NCBI GenBank assembly: GCA_023430465.1
Contig: JAEZAM010000094.1
Location: 8,835 to 72,834 of the forward strand
Length of the DNA stretch: 64,000 bases
From: Bacteroidota bacterium
GTDB lineage: Bacteria; Bacteroidota; Bacteroidia; Chitinophagales; Chitinophagaceae
Direction of reading: 5' to 3'
Under the pieces are notes generated by a model that searched no databases, was not told where the DNA came from, and worked only from the letters and a program-made list of their open reading frames with translations. The position numbers were made by a program, and so were the translations under genes. This document shows, in pieces, positions 54,953-62,296 of this stretch (positions within the stretch are counted from its first letter, which is position 1; every line of letters starts with the position of its first letter).

Positions 54953-57166
54953 TTACAGCCATGACATCACGGAGAAGATAGTGGAACGTGAAGCGGTGGT
55001 AGTGCCCGCCTCCTCATCGTTCATGGATTCCTTTACCGTATCACGGCGCTGTTGTTTCTTTTCCTCTTCCAACTGGCGTATCAGGCGATCACTTTCTTCC
55101 TGTTTTCTCTTCTCTTCCCTGATACGTTCGTCAATATCACGCTGTTGCTCTATTTGTTCGTCCTGGTAGCGGTAGTCATTACCGCTGCGCGATGGCACTG
55201 CAGGTGTACCCACGCTGCGGCCGGCAGGATCATGCAATTCACCATCCGCACCCATCGTATAATCTATATCAGACGACCAGGGGAAGTCGGAGGTTACATC
55301 CCAATGATCGTTGCGGCCGAAATTCCTGTTCCATCCGCGTCCACGATCTTTTCTCCAGTTGATCCGTACGAAATTTAATTTCTCGACAACGGAATAATCA
55401 AAACGTAATTGCTTACCCACGGGAACGAAGATCACAACCTCCACCTGCTGGCCACGGTATTTGCTGTCCTTGTGGATTCCGAAGCCGTTTGGCAGATCGA
55501 GCAAGCTGTCGACAGAATTAACTGTGTATGAAATTTTCTCAGCTCTCGCGCGGGCATCCTGGCGGTCTCGACCATTGCTGTGACGGATCACCAGCACATG
55601 GTACTGAGAGTCGGCACTTTTTTCAACCCCGAGTTCAACTGCAGACAAATGTGCCGAGTCTTCATTCACATCCCAGCCATCCCAATCATCATTGATCCAT
55701 CCGTAGTTGCCTGTATAAGTCAGGCCGGGCTGTGTTACGGCAACAACCATTTTACCACGTGCCGGCTGATTGACCTCTACGGTAGTTTGTAAAGACTCCT
55801 GCTGGCGGAAATCACGTGAGAGTGTTGATCCAAGCAGGATCGCGCAAACCCATCCCAGTGTCCAGAGAAATCCGAAGGTCCATCCCAGGTAATTGTTCTT
55901 GGACCTTACTTTCAACATTCTCCTTACGATCCAGGTTAGAAATGCAACAAGTGGAACGAGCAGGAAGAAGATCAGGGTACCCCAGGCATACATCTGTTGC
56001 CAGGTGCTTGTCCAAAGGAAATTATTCACCGGCCACCAGGCTACACCTCCAAAGATGATGGCGATCAGACCAACAAAAAGACCAAAAGCAATTGTACCGG
56101 CAACGATCAGGAAAAACACACGAAACAGCACGCCGATCGCATGTCCTATGCCCTGTCCGCCGCGTCTTGCAGACTCACCCACTTCGGTTGCAAATGTCCG
56201 GCCACGCGTATTTGCAAAATCAGTTGCCTTCCGCGAAAAGTTATCCGCTGACTCCTTTACTTCCTGGCCCCATTCCTTGAAGCGTTCTTTTACATTTTCA
56301 CCGCGATCCTTTACATTCTGCCTGATACTGTTCAGGTCAACAGACTCACCACGCATTTCCATTCTTTCATAAGGACCACGTGCTTCAGGCAACACGATCC
56401 ACAACACCACATAGATCAGGAATAAAGTACCATTGAGTGAACCAAACACAAGATTGGGAAACACATCAAAGTCATAATTACCAAACCCGCCAAGAATACT
56501 CAGCAGCATGCTGATCAGCAGCGGAGCGATGAAAATCAGGCGGATCATCTTTGCATCTTTATTGAAATAGGCACCAAGACCTCCGGCTACACCGCCCAGG
56601 ATTTTGTCGTCCGGGTTGCGAAACAACCGCTTACCGCGATATCCATCGAGGTCGCTTGATGGCAACACGATCCACAAAAGGATATAAATAAGGAAGCCCA
56701 GGCCAAAACCACCAAACGTAATGATGGCAAACAGGATACGAACGATCGCAGGGTCCACATTGAGGTATGCAGCAAGACCACTACATACACCGCCAATGAA
56801 CTTATCACTTGAATCTCGGTACAGTCTTGACTTTTTACGAGGGCCGGTATACGCCGCGCCCGTGTCTGCACCGGTAGCAGAGCCCGCTGAGTCAGTTGCA
56901 TCATCTGCGGCAAAATCCTGTGGACGTCCTATCGACTGGATGATCTCTTCCAGGTCTGCTTCGGTGACACAGTCTGCACCTTTGCGCACTTTATCGTTCA
57001 TCAGCTCGGCAATGCGGCTTTCGATATCATTAATGATCTCATCACGGCCTTCTTCACTGGCGAAGTAGCGCCGAAGACTTTCTATATAAGCCTGCAGCTT
57101 TTCGTAAGCAGCGTCCTCGATGGGTATCACCCGGCCGCTCAGGTTTATATTTATGATCTTTTTCAT
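54953..57166 (-). CDS. PspC-domain membrane protein (two PspC domains)
   Basis: A 737-residue membrane protein. An N-terminal helical domain of about 85 residues ends in TEADLEEIIQSIGRPQDF and resembles HAAS-type domains seen beside PadR regulators. PspC domain 1 (about 110-170, RDSSDKFIGGVCSGLAAYL) and PspC domain 2 (about 180-265, NPDDKILGGVAGGLGAYF) follow. Then come further helices (about 345-470), a soluble beta-rich domain (about 490-640) and a charged coiled coil (about 660-720). It probably senses or answers envelope stress. The padR gene lies 25 bp upstream in the same unit. The ATG at 57166 starts at MKKIININL. Confidence 0.92.
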   Translation of the reverse strand: MKKIININLSGRVIPIEDAAYEKLQAYIESLRRYFASEEGRDEIINDIESRIAELMNDKVRKGADCVTEADLEEIIQSIGRPQDFAADDATDSAGSATGADTGAAYTGPRKKSRLYRDSSDKFIGGVCSGLAAYLNVDPAIVRILFAIITFGGFGLGFLIYILLWIVLPSSDLDGYRGKRLFRNPDDKILGGVAGGLGAYFNKDAKMIRLIFIAPLLISMLLSILGGFGNYDFDVFPNLVFGSLNGTLFLIYVVLWIVLPEARGPYERMEMRGESVDLNSIRQNVKDRGENVKERFKEWGQEVKESADNFSRKATDFANTRGRTFATEVGESARRGGQGIGHAIGVLFRVFFLIVAGTIAFGLFVGLIAIIFGGVAWWPVNNFLWTSTWQQMYAWGTLIFFLLVPLVAFLTWIVRRMLKVRSKNNYLGWTFGFLWTLGWVCAILLGSTLSRDFRQQESLQTTVEVNQPARGKMVVAVTQPGLTYTGNYGWINDDWDGWDVNEDSAHLSAVELGVEKSADSQYHVLVIRHSNGRDRQDARARAEKISYTVNSVDSLLDLPNGFGIHKDSKYRGQQVEVVIFVPVGKQLRFDYSVVEKLNFVRINWRKDRGRGWNRNFGRNDHWDVTSDFPWSSDIDYTMGADGELHDPAGRSVGTPAVPSRSGNDYRYQDEQIEQQRDIDERIREEKRKQEESDRLIRQLEEEKKQQRRDTVKESMNDEEAGTTTASRSTIFSVMSWL

Positions 57167-57191
57167 TTTGGAAAATTTAAGGTTGAAGTTG

Positions 57192-57536
57192 CTAGTTGAT
57201 TTTGTCCGGTGTGCGATTGGTGAGCGCATTCACACCATTTGATAACTCATTCCAGGTTTGTTCAAGCTCCTGGAAAAATTTGTCGCCCTTTTCCGTTAGC
57301 GAAAAATATTTCCGGGGAGGCCCTGAATTACTTTCCACCCAACGATAGGTGAGCATATCCGCATTCTTGAGTCGCGTAAGCAGCGGATAGAGCGTTCCCT
57401 CAAGAATCTGGAGATTGGCCGCCCGCATTTCCTCTACTATATCACTGGGGTAGGCCTCACCCCGGCGGATGATAGAGAGAATACAGAACTCCAAAATCCC
57501 CTTCCGCATCTGGCTCTGTGTGTTTTCTATATTCAT
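57192..57536 (-). CDS. PadR-family transcriptional regulator
   Basis: A 114-residue winged-helix regulator (PadR-s1 size): MRKGILEFCILSIIRRGEAYPSDIV, then the recognition region LQILEGTLYPLLTRLKNADML and the wing RKYFSLTEKG. It has a short C-terminal dimer helix. It starts the unit with the PspC gene, 25 bp downstream, the usual pairing in which PadR controls its partner. A 25-bp palindrome overlaps its promoter, which points to autorepression. Confidence 0.93.
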   Translation of the reverse strand: MNIENTQSQMRKGILEFCILSIIRRGEAYPSDIVEEMRAANLQILEGTLYPLLTRLKNADMLTYRWVESNSGPPRKYFSLTEKGDKFFQELEQTWNELSNGVNALTNRTPDKIN

Positions 57537-57597
57537 AATCTTTCGGTTAAATGGGGCATTCGCAACACGTGTACCTGCTATCTCCCCGATGACAAAA

Positions 57598-57640
57598 CAA
57601 AGATAAGGTGATATTTGGTACTATGCAACACAAAGTACCA
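57598..57640 (-). promoter_or_regulatory. padR promoter with overlapping palindromic operator
   Basis: The -7 element TATCTTTG (minus, plus 57598-57605, exact TAnnTTTG) has TTG 20 nt upstream (plus 57626-57628). A palindrome 57616-57640 with arms TGGTACT and AGTACCA and two more paired bases inside covers the -33 element. A PadR dimer bound there would block RNA polymerase. Confidence 0.65.
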
Positions 57641-57801
57641 TATTTTTAAAGGTAATCGGGATGGCTTAGAAGCTAACGCATTGCGGGATAGCTTGTTAGC
57701 ATTTTCACCGAAAGGTTTTAATCGATAAATTTTGGACGACCGGTAATTTTTGAGGATGAAATACGGCTTCGCAAACGTTGTGGATGCCATAACTTAGTAA
57801 T

Positions 57802-58320
57802 ATGTCCGACACATTTGCTATACGGCCGCTATCCACCGATCAGGGTACTATTAACAGCCTTTGTTCGTTGCTAATAGATGTGGTAACTGCCGGCGGGTCT
57901 GTAAGCTTCATGCACCCGCTATCTGATGCAGATGCGCGTGCTTTCTGGACAAGCGCGCTGGCCGCGGCAGACAGAGGTTCACGCGTGATCCTGGGTTGTT
58001 TCGATGGTGAAAGGCTGGTAGGGACCGCCAGCCTCTTGCTTGAATGTCCGCCAAACCAGCCTCACCGCGCAGAGATTGCCAAAATGATGACCTCGCCCTC
58101 GTTTCGTGGGAAAGGAATCGCGCGCCGTATGCTGCTTGAACTCGAGCAAATTGCCCGCAAGCATGGGCGCAGCCTCATCAATCTTGATACAGCCGCAGAA
58201 GACGGCGGTGCTGAGTTTTATGAAATAATGGGTTATACCCGTGGTGGAGTTATTCCAAAATACGCCTACAAGCCGCATGGCGGTCTTACGGACACGATTA
58301 TTTACTGGAAGTTTCTTTAG
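57802..58320 (+). CDS. GNAT family N-acetyltransferase
   Basis: A 172-residue acetyltransferase. The acetyl-CoA site is SPSFRGKGIARRML (motif A, RGKGIA, about 97-110), preceded by strand VGTASLLLEC and followed by INLDTAAEDGGAEFYEIMGY (motif B with the Tyr near the C terminus). The substrate is unknown. The start ATG at 57802 follows the promoter region of the divergent padR gene. The 3' end is followed at 60 bp by a palindrome-cluster repeat. Confidence 0.9.
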   Translation: MSDTFAIRPLSTDQGTINSLCSLLIDVVTAGGSVSFMHPLSDADARAFWTSALAAADRGSRVILGCFDGERLVGTASLLLECPPNQPHRAEIAKMMTSPSFRGKGIARRMLLELEQIARKHGRSLINLDTAAEDGGAEFYEIMGYTRGGVIPKYAYKPHGGLTDTIIYWKFL

Positions 58321-58380
58321 CAGCATAAGTCAAGGGCGAATACCGCCGGGAAGCCATCTGCGAACGCGCTGTCGCTCCCC

Positions 58381-58605
58381 CCGGACTAAAGTCCGGGCTA
58401 TTCAGATCGCCCGACTGGCGGGCTGAAGCCCTTGTCGGGTGGGTTAACCCTTTGGCTTCGATCTCCGCTTTTCGTTGTTCACCGACGGCGTAACCCCGGG
58501 ATGAATCCCGGGGTTAATGGAGCCATCACATCATCCAGCATCCAACCATGCAGCATCCAACCATGCAGCATCCAGCATCCATCTCGCATCCAGCATCCTA
58601 CCTCT
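58381..58605 (+). repeat. Palindrome-cluster repeat, copy A, with heptamer tail
   Basis: It starts with four hairpins in 150 bp: CCGGACT/AGTCCGG (58381-58396); a nested CCCGAC...GTCGGG with inner GGGCT/AGCCC (about 58410-58439); GGGTTAACCC (58441-58450); and an 11-bp stem TAACCCCGGGA/TCCCGGGGTTA (58491-58516). The link GAGCCATCACATCATCC leads into a degenerate CATCCAG/CATCCAA heptamer tail to about 58605 that runs into the 3' end of exbD. Copy B is near identical (one substitution and one deletion over about 155 bp). Confidence 0.85.
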
Positions 58606-59134
58606 GGCTACCAGCTATCCACTCCTCCTCCTCATCCGTTATTTCAACCAGTGCATATTTTTCCACCCCATTAATAAGCATTTCATCCAGGACGTCAATC
58701 ACAGATGAGTAAGTAGCGTCCTCACTTGCTTTTACCAATACCATTAATGCCTTTCGGTCACCGCCGCTGGCGTCCATTCTCTGCTGTTTATTTCGGATAT
58801 CAAGTCGCAAACTGCGGAGACCGTTTGTCAGCATCTTGATGGTCTCACCACCTTTTGTGTTGCTGAATGAGCCTTCATACAGATAGACTTTGTTGGCATC
58901 TACAAGCACGGTTAACGCTGCAGACTCAGCCAGTTTTGTCTGCGGGCCAGGTTTGTTTGTTGGCATCACGAGGTCCATTGTCTTTGGCTTAGACAACTCG
59001 GCGGTCATCACGAAAAAAGTGATGAGCAAAAATCCCAGGTCAACCATTGGTGTCATATCTGTACGAAGACTATGTTTCTTCGCTTTCCGAACACCAGCGC
59101 GTCGTGCGGTAGTAATAGTATCAGTTATCTGCAT
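58598..59134 (-). CDS. exbD: ExbD/TolR family biopolymer transporter
   Basis: A 178-residue ExbD-type protein: cytoplasmic N terminus, one membrane helix with the essential Asp (MVDLGFLLITFFVMTAEL, about 28-45), then a periplasmic domain (ALTVLVDANKVYLYEG, LVKASEDATYSSVIDVLDEM). With ExbB it uses the proton gradient to energise TonB. No exbB or tonB gene is adjacent. The last residues after DEEEEW (IAGSQR and the stop) are encoded by sequence that leads directly into the heptamer tail of repeat copy A, so the original C terminus may have been altered. Confidence 0.9.
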   Translation of the reverse strand: MQITDTITTARRAGVRKAKKHSLRTDMTPMVDLGFLLITFFVMTAELSKPKTMDLVMPTNKPGPQTKLAESAALTVLVDANKVYLYEGSFSNTKGGETIKMLTNGLRSLRLDIRNKQQRMDASGGDRKALMVLVKASEDATYSSVIDVLDEMLINGVEKYALVEITDEEEEWIAGSQR

Positions 59135-59278
59135 AAATATGTTTATACAGAGATGTTTTGGCTTCGTGTTTCCATAAGGCGAGGCAGGTCATTGTGATCT
59201 TTGGAAGTTGCCTGGCGATTCCGGTGGGTTAATTAATGCCGACCGGCCCGGCGAAAAAAATCGTTTTCTCCGTTCGCC

Positions 59279-59480
59279 CCGGGCTAAAGTCCGGGCTATT
59301 CAGATCGCCCGACTGGCGGGCTGAAGCCCTTGTCGGGTGGGTTAACCCTTTGGCTTCGATCTCCGCTTTTCGTTGTTCACCGACGGCGTAACCCCGGATG
59401 AATCCCGGGGTTAATGGAGCCATCACATCATCCCGCAATCCAGAATCCAACCATCCAGGATCCAGCATCCCGCAACCCAA
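59279..59480 (+). repeat. Palindrome-cluster repeat, copy B, with heptamer tail
   Basis: The same four hairpins as copy A in the same orientation, from CCGGGCTAAAGTCCGGG (59279 onward) to CGGGGTTA (59412), then GAGCCATCACATCATCC and a short degenerate CATCCAG tail to about 59480. Compared with copy A it has one substitution in the first hairpin and lacks one G in the fourth. Confidence 0.85.
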
Positions 59481-59501
59481 CAACACTCATAATTCGGCAC
59501 T

Positions 59502-59720
59502 AACCCGGGATTCATCCCAGGGTTCAGACACGCGTTACCCCTAACCTCACATTCAGCACTCGAATGCCTTTGCATGCCGACGGCGTAACCCCGGGATGAA
59601 TCCCGGGGTTAGTGTGAGCCATCACATCATCCAGCATCCAACCATCCAGCATCCAGCCATCCAGTATCAAGCAATCCAGCATCCATCTCGCATCCAGCCA
59701 TCCAACATCCCTCTCCCGTT
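59502..59720 (+). repeat. Palindrome-cluster repeat, inverted hairpin plus partial copy C
   Basis: 59502-59525 is the fourth hairpin of copies A/B in inverted orientation with one mismatch. From 59578 GACGGCGTAACCCC starts a third, truncated copy in the direct orientation: the 11-bp stem, GAGCCATCACATCATCC and a longer heptamer tail (CATCCAA/CATCCAG) to about 59720, ending 22 bp before the usp ATG. The whole gap 59135-59742 is otherwise empty of genes. Confidence 0.8.
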
Positions 59721-59742
59721 GTATCTTTATAAAAACGCCAGC

Positions 59743-60558
59743 ATGAAGACCATCGTCGTTCCTACAGATTTTTCCGAAGGGGCCGCCAACGCCTTACAAT
59801 ACGCCGCCGCTCTCGCTGATCGTATCAGCGCCAGCATTCATCTCGTTCACATCTACCAGCTTCCGGTTGTATTGACGGAAACGCCGCTGGTTTTTGTGAG
59901 TGTAGATGAATTGCGTGAAGCCGCAGAAAGACGACTGAACGCTGCGGCGGAAAAAATAACCTCGTCCAATAACATTTATACCCTGACCCGTATGGGTGAC
60001 ACGGTAGACGAGCTCGGCCTGATCTGTAATGAACTTCAGCCCTTCGCCGTTGTTATGGCCACCTCCGCGCAATCGGGCCTTGAACGGAGCATTTTTGGAA
60101 GCACCACCACATCAGCCATCCGTCACCTCGACTGGCCCGTCATCTGCGTTCCGCCAACCGCTTCATTCGCCCAGGGAATTAAAAAAGCCGGCCTGGCCTG
60201 TGACCTGAAAGATGTTGGAGACACAGTACCGGTTCATGCGGTAAAAACTTTTGTAGAAACATTCGGATGTGAGTTGCATATCTTGAATGTGGCCAACAAC
60301 ATTCACCAGGCAAAATTATCCGCAGCAGAAGAAGCAACATTACTGGACACCGTTTTCAAAGATGTCTCGCCGCGGTTTCATTATATAGAGAACACCGATG
60401 TTGAAGACGGCCTGAACCAGTTTGCAGAAACGAACGGACTGGATGTGCTGATCACAATACCCAAGAAACACGGTCTCCTGGAAGGGTTATTCAAGAAAAG
60501 CTCCACCAGTCAACTACTGGTAGGCTCACATATCCCTATCGTGTGCATGCACGCGTGA
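59743..60558 (+). CDS. Universal stress protein with tandem Usp domains
   Basis: A 271-residue cytoplasmic protein with two Usp folds. The first (about 1-145) has TIVVPTDFSEGAANALQYAAAL and an intact-looking nucleotide region SAQSGLERSIFGSTTTSAI. The second (about 150-271) is more divergent and ends in SSTSQLLVGSHIPIVCMH. Such proteins help survival under stress. The ATG at 59743 is preferred: an in-frame upstream reading to 59596 consists of translated heptamer repeats (IQHPAIQYQ style). It ends next to the convergent asnS stop. Confidence 0.92.
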   Translation: MKTIVVPTDFSEGAANALQYAAALADRISASIHLVHIYQLPVVLTETPLVFVSVDELREAAERRLNAAAEKITSSNNIYTLTRMGDTVDELGLICNELQPFAVVMATSAQSGLERSIFGSTTTSAIRHLDWPVICVPPTASFAQGIKKAGLACDLKDVGDTVPVHAVKTFVETFGCELHILNVANNIHQAKLSAAEEATLLDTVFKDVSPRFHYIENTDVEDGLNQFAETNGLDVLITIPKKHGLLEGLFKKSSTSQLLVGSHIPIVCMHA

Positions 60559-62001
60559 TCAGAATTCTGCGCTCTTCGGTGTGCGGGGAAATGCAATGAC
60601 GTCGCGGATGTTGGTCATACCTGTCACGAACTGCACCATGCGCTCAAATCCTAATCCGAATCCGGCATGCGGCACGGTTCCAAACCGGCGCGTATCTAGG
60701 TACCACCACAGCTCTTCGGCAGGTATGTGCATTTGTTCCATGCGCTCCAGGAGCTTGTCAAGCCTTTCTTCCCGCTGTGAACCGCCTACGATCTCGCCAA
60801 TGCCTGGCGCAAGGATGTCCATTGCCGCCACTGTTTTACCATCATCATTACGACGCATATAAAATGCCTTAATCTCAGCGGGGTAATTCGTCAGGATGAC
60901 CGGTTTTTTAAAGTGTTTTTCTACCAGGTAACGCTCGTGCTCACTTTGAAGATCCATCCCCCAACCGGTGATAGGGAATTGAAATTTTTTCTTCTTGTTG
61001 TGATTGCTTTCGCGAAGAATGTCGATAGCTTCTGTATAAGTAAGACGTTCGAACTTGTTATTGATGACAAACTCAAGCTTTTCCATCAATCCCATTTCGC
61101 TTCGTTTGTCCTGCGGCAGTTGCTTCTCTTCATCAGCCAGGCGCTGCGCCAGGAACTCAAGATCTTCGCGATTATGATCGATCGCATAGCGAATGAGATA
61201 TTGAATAAACTCTTCAGCAAGGTTTGCGTTGTCTTCAAGATCACAGAAAGCCATCTCCGGTTCTATCATCCAAAACTCGGCAAGGTGGCGCGTCGTGTTT
61301 GAGTTCTCCGCACGGAATGTAGGACCAAATGTATAGATCTCTCCAAATGCCGTAGCGCCCAGCTCGCCTTCAAGTTGCCCGCTCACAGTGAGGTTTGTAG
61401 CTCTCCCGAAAAAATCTTCCGTGAAGTCGATCTCTCCTTTCTCATTACGTGGAGGATTATCCAGCGGCAATGTACTTACACGGAACATTTCACCGGCACC
61501 TTCTGCATCGCTCGCCGTGATGATAGGTGTGTGCATATAAACAAACCCCTTGTCATTGAAAAACTGGTGTACTGCAAAAGCCAGTGCATGCCGCACGCGG
61601 AAAACCGCTCCGAATGTGTTGGTACGGAAACGCAGATGAGCCATTTCCCGCAGGTATTCCAGTGTAGGTTTGTTCTTTAATTGTATTGGATATTTTTCTG
61701 CATCACTGTCCCCAAGCACCTCGATCGTTGCTGCATTCAGATCCATCTTCTGTCCCTTTCCAAGAGACGGAACGAGTGTGCCCGTCACTTTCAAACTGGC
61801 AGACGTAGTAATGCGCTTCAGCAGTGATTCATCAAACTCGCCAAGAGCTGCCACCACCTGGATATTCGCATTGCAGGAGCCATCGTTCAATGCAATGAAC
61901 TGATTATTTCTAAACCCACGTACCCAGCCCATTACTGTTACCTCCTGCTGCTGTGGCTCCATCGCGAGCAAATCCTTTACCTTGATTCTCTTGTTGAACA
62001 T
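60559..62001 (-). CDS. asnS: Asparaginyl-tRNA synthetase
   Basis: A 480-residue class IIb synthetase that charges tRNA-Asn. The OB-fold anticodon domain (about 1-105, VTVMGWVRGFRNN) is followed by the class II core: motif 1 around VRHALAFAVHQFFNDKGFVYMHTP, motif 2 FRAENSNTTRHLAEFWMIEPE and motif 3 GLGFERMVQFVTGM near the C terminus. Length and order are typical. It starts 294 bp from rho on the opposite strand. Confidence 0.96.
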   Translation of the reverse strand: MFNKRIKVKDLLAMEPQQQEVTVMGWVRGFRNNQFIALNDGSCNANIQVVAALGEFDESLLKRITTSASLKVTGTLVPSLGKGQKMDLNAATIEVLGDSDAEKYPIQLKNKPTLEYLREMAHLRFRTNTFGAVFRVRHALAFAVHQFFNDKGFVYMHTPIITASDAEGAGEMFRVSTLPLDNPPRNEKGEIDFTEDFFGRATNLTVSGQLEGELGATAFGEIYTFGPTFRAENSNTTRHLAEFWMIEPEMAFCDLEDNANLAEEFIQYLIRYAIDHNREDLEFLAQRLADEEKQLPQDKRSEMGLMEKLEFVINNKFERLTYTEAIDILRESNHNKKKKFQFPITGWGMDLQSEHERYLVEKHFKKPVILTNYPAEIKAFYMRRNDDGKTVAAMDILAPGIGEIVGGSQREERLDKLLERMEQMHIPAEELWWYLDTRRFGTVPHAGFGLGFERMVQFVTGMTNIRDVIAFPRTPKSAEF

Positions 62002-62123
62002 AACCTTGTTTTGGAGTGGGCGAAGTTACGCATAGCTTTTTTATGTTGGTTTTTACTCACTTATAATCCGCGGAAACGTCGTGTTTCAACCCTTTTTGAC
62101 GGCTCCGGGCAGGGGCAAAAATT

Positions 62124-62153
62124 TTTGTATTTGCTAAAAACGGCGTATAATTG
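62124..62153 (+). promoter_or_regulatory. Candidate rho promoter
   Basis: TTTG (62124-62127), then 18 nt, then TATAATTG (62146-62153, one mismatch to TAnnTTTG). This gives a leader of about 135 nt before the rho ATG, long enough for the autoregulation known for rho in other bacteria. No leader peptide was identified in it. Confidence 0.45.
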
Positions 62154-62296
62154 CAGCGGAAAAGGCAACTGGTTAGTTCGACACTCCCTTTACAGCTCAT
62201 CAGGATTTTCTATTTTCCATTCAACAAAAACTCAACCTTTTTTCATTTTTCACGACTGGTGACCACTGGCACTGTGTTAACCCTCAAGATTTTTCT

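Noticed and set aside
57578..57790. A 70-codon minus-strand frame in the padR-GNAT gap
   Set aside because: It covers the padR promoter and operator, has no family resemblance and no promoter of its own.
58381..59480. Copies A and B as ends of a composite transposon carrying exbD
   Set aside because: They are direct copies with internal palindromes, there is no transposase, no target duplication was seen, and exbD has normal composition.
58533..59720. Heptamer runs as a possible CRISPR array
   Set aside because: Units are 7 nt and degenerate, with no spacers of constant length and no cas genes.
59596..59742. An N-terminal extension of the Usp protein
   Set aside because: It translates the CATCCA heptamer tail into a repetitive His/Pro/Gln/Ile peptide. 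The ATG at 59743 starts the normal Usp domain.
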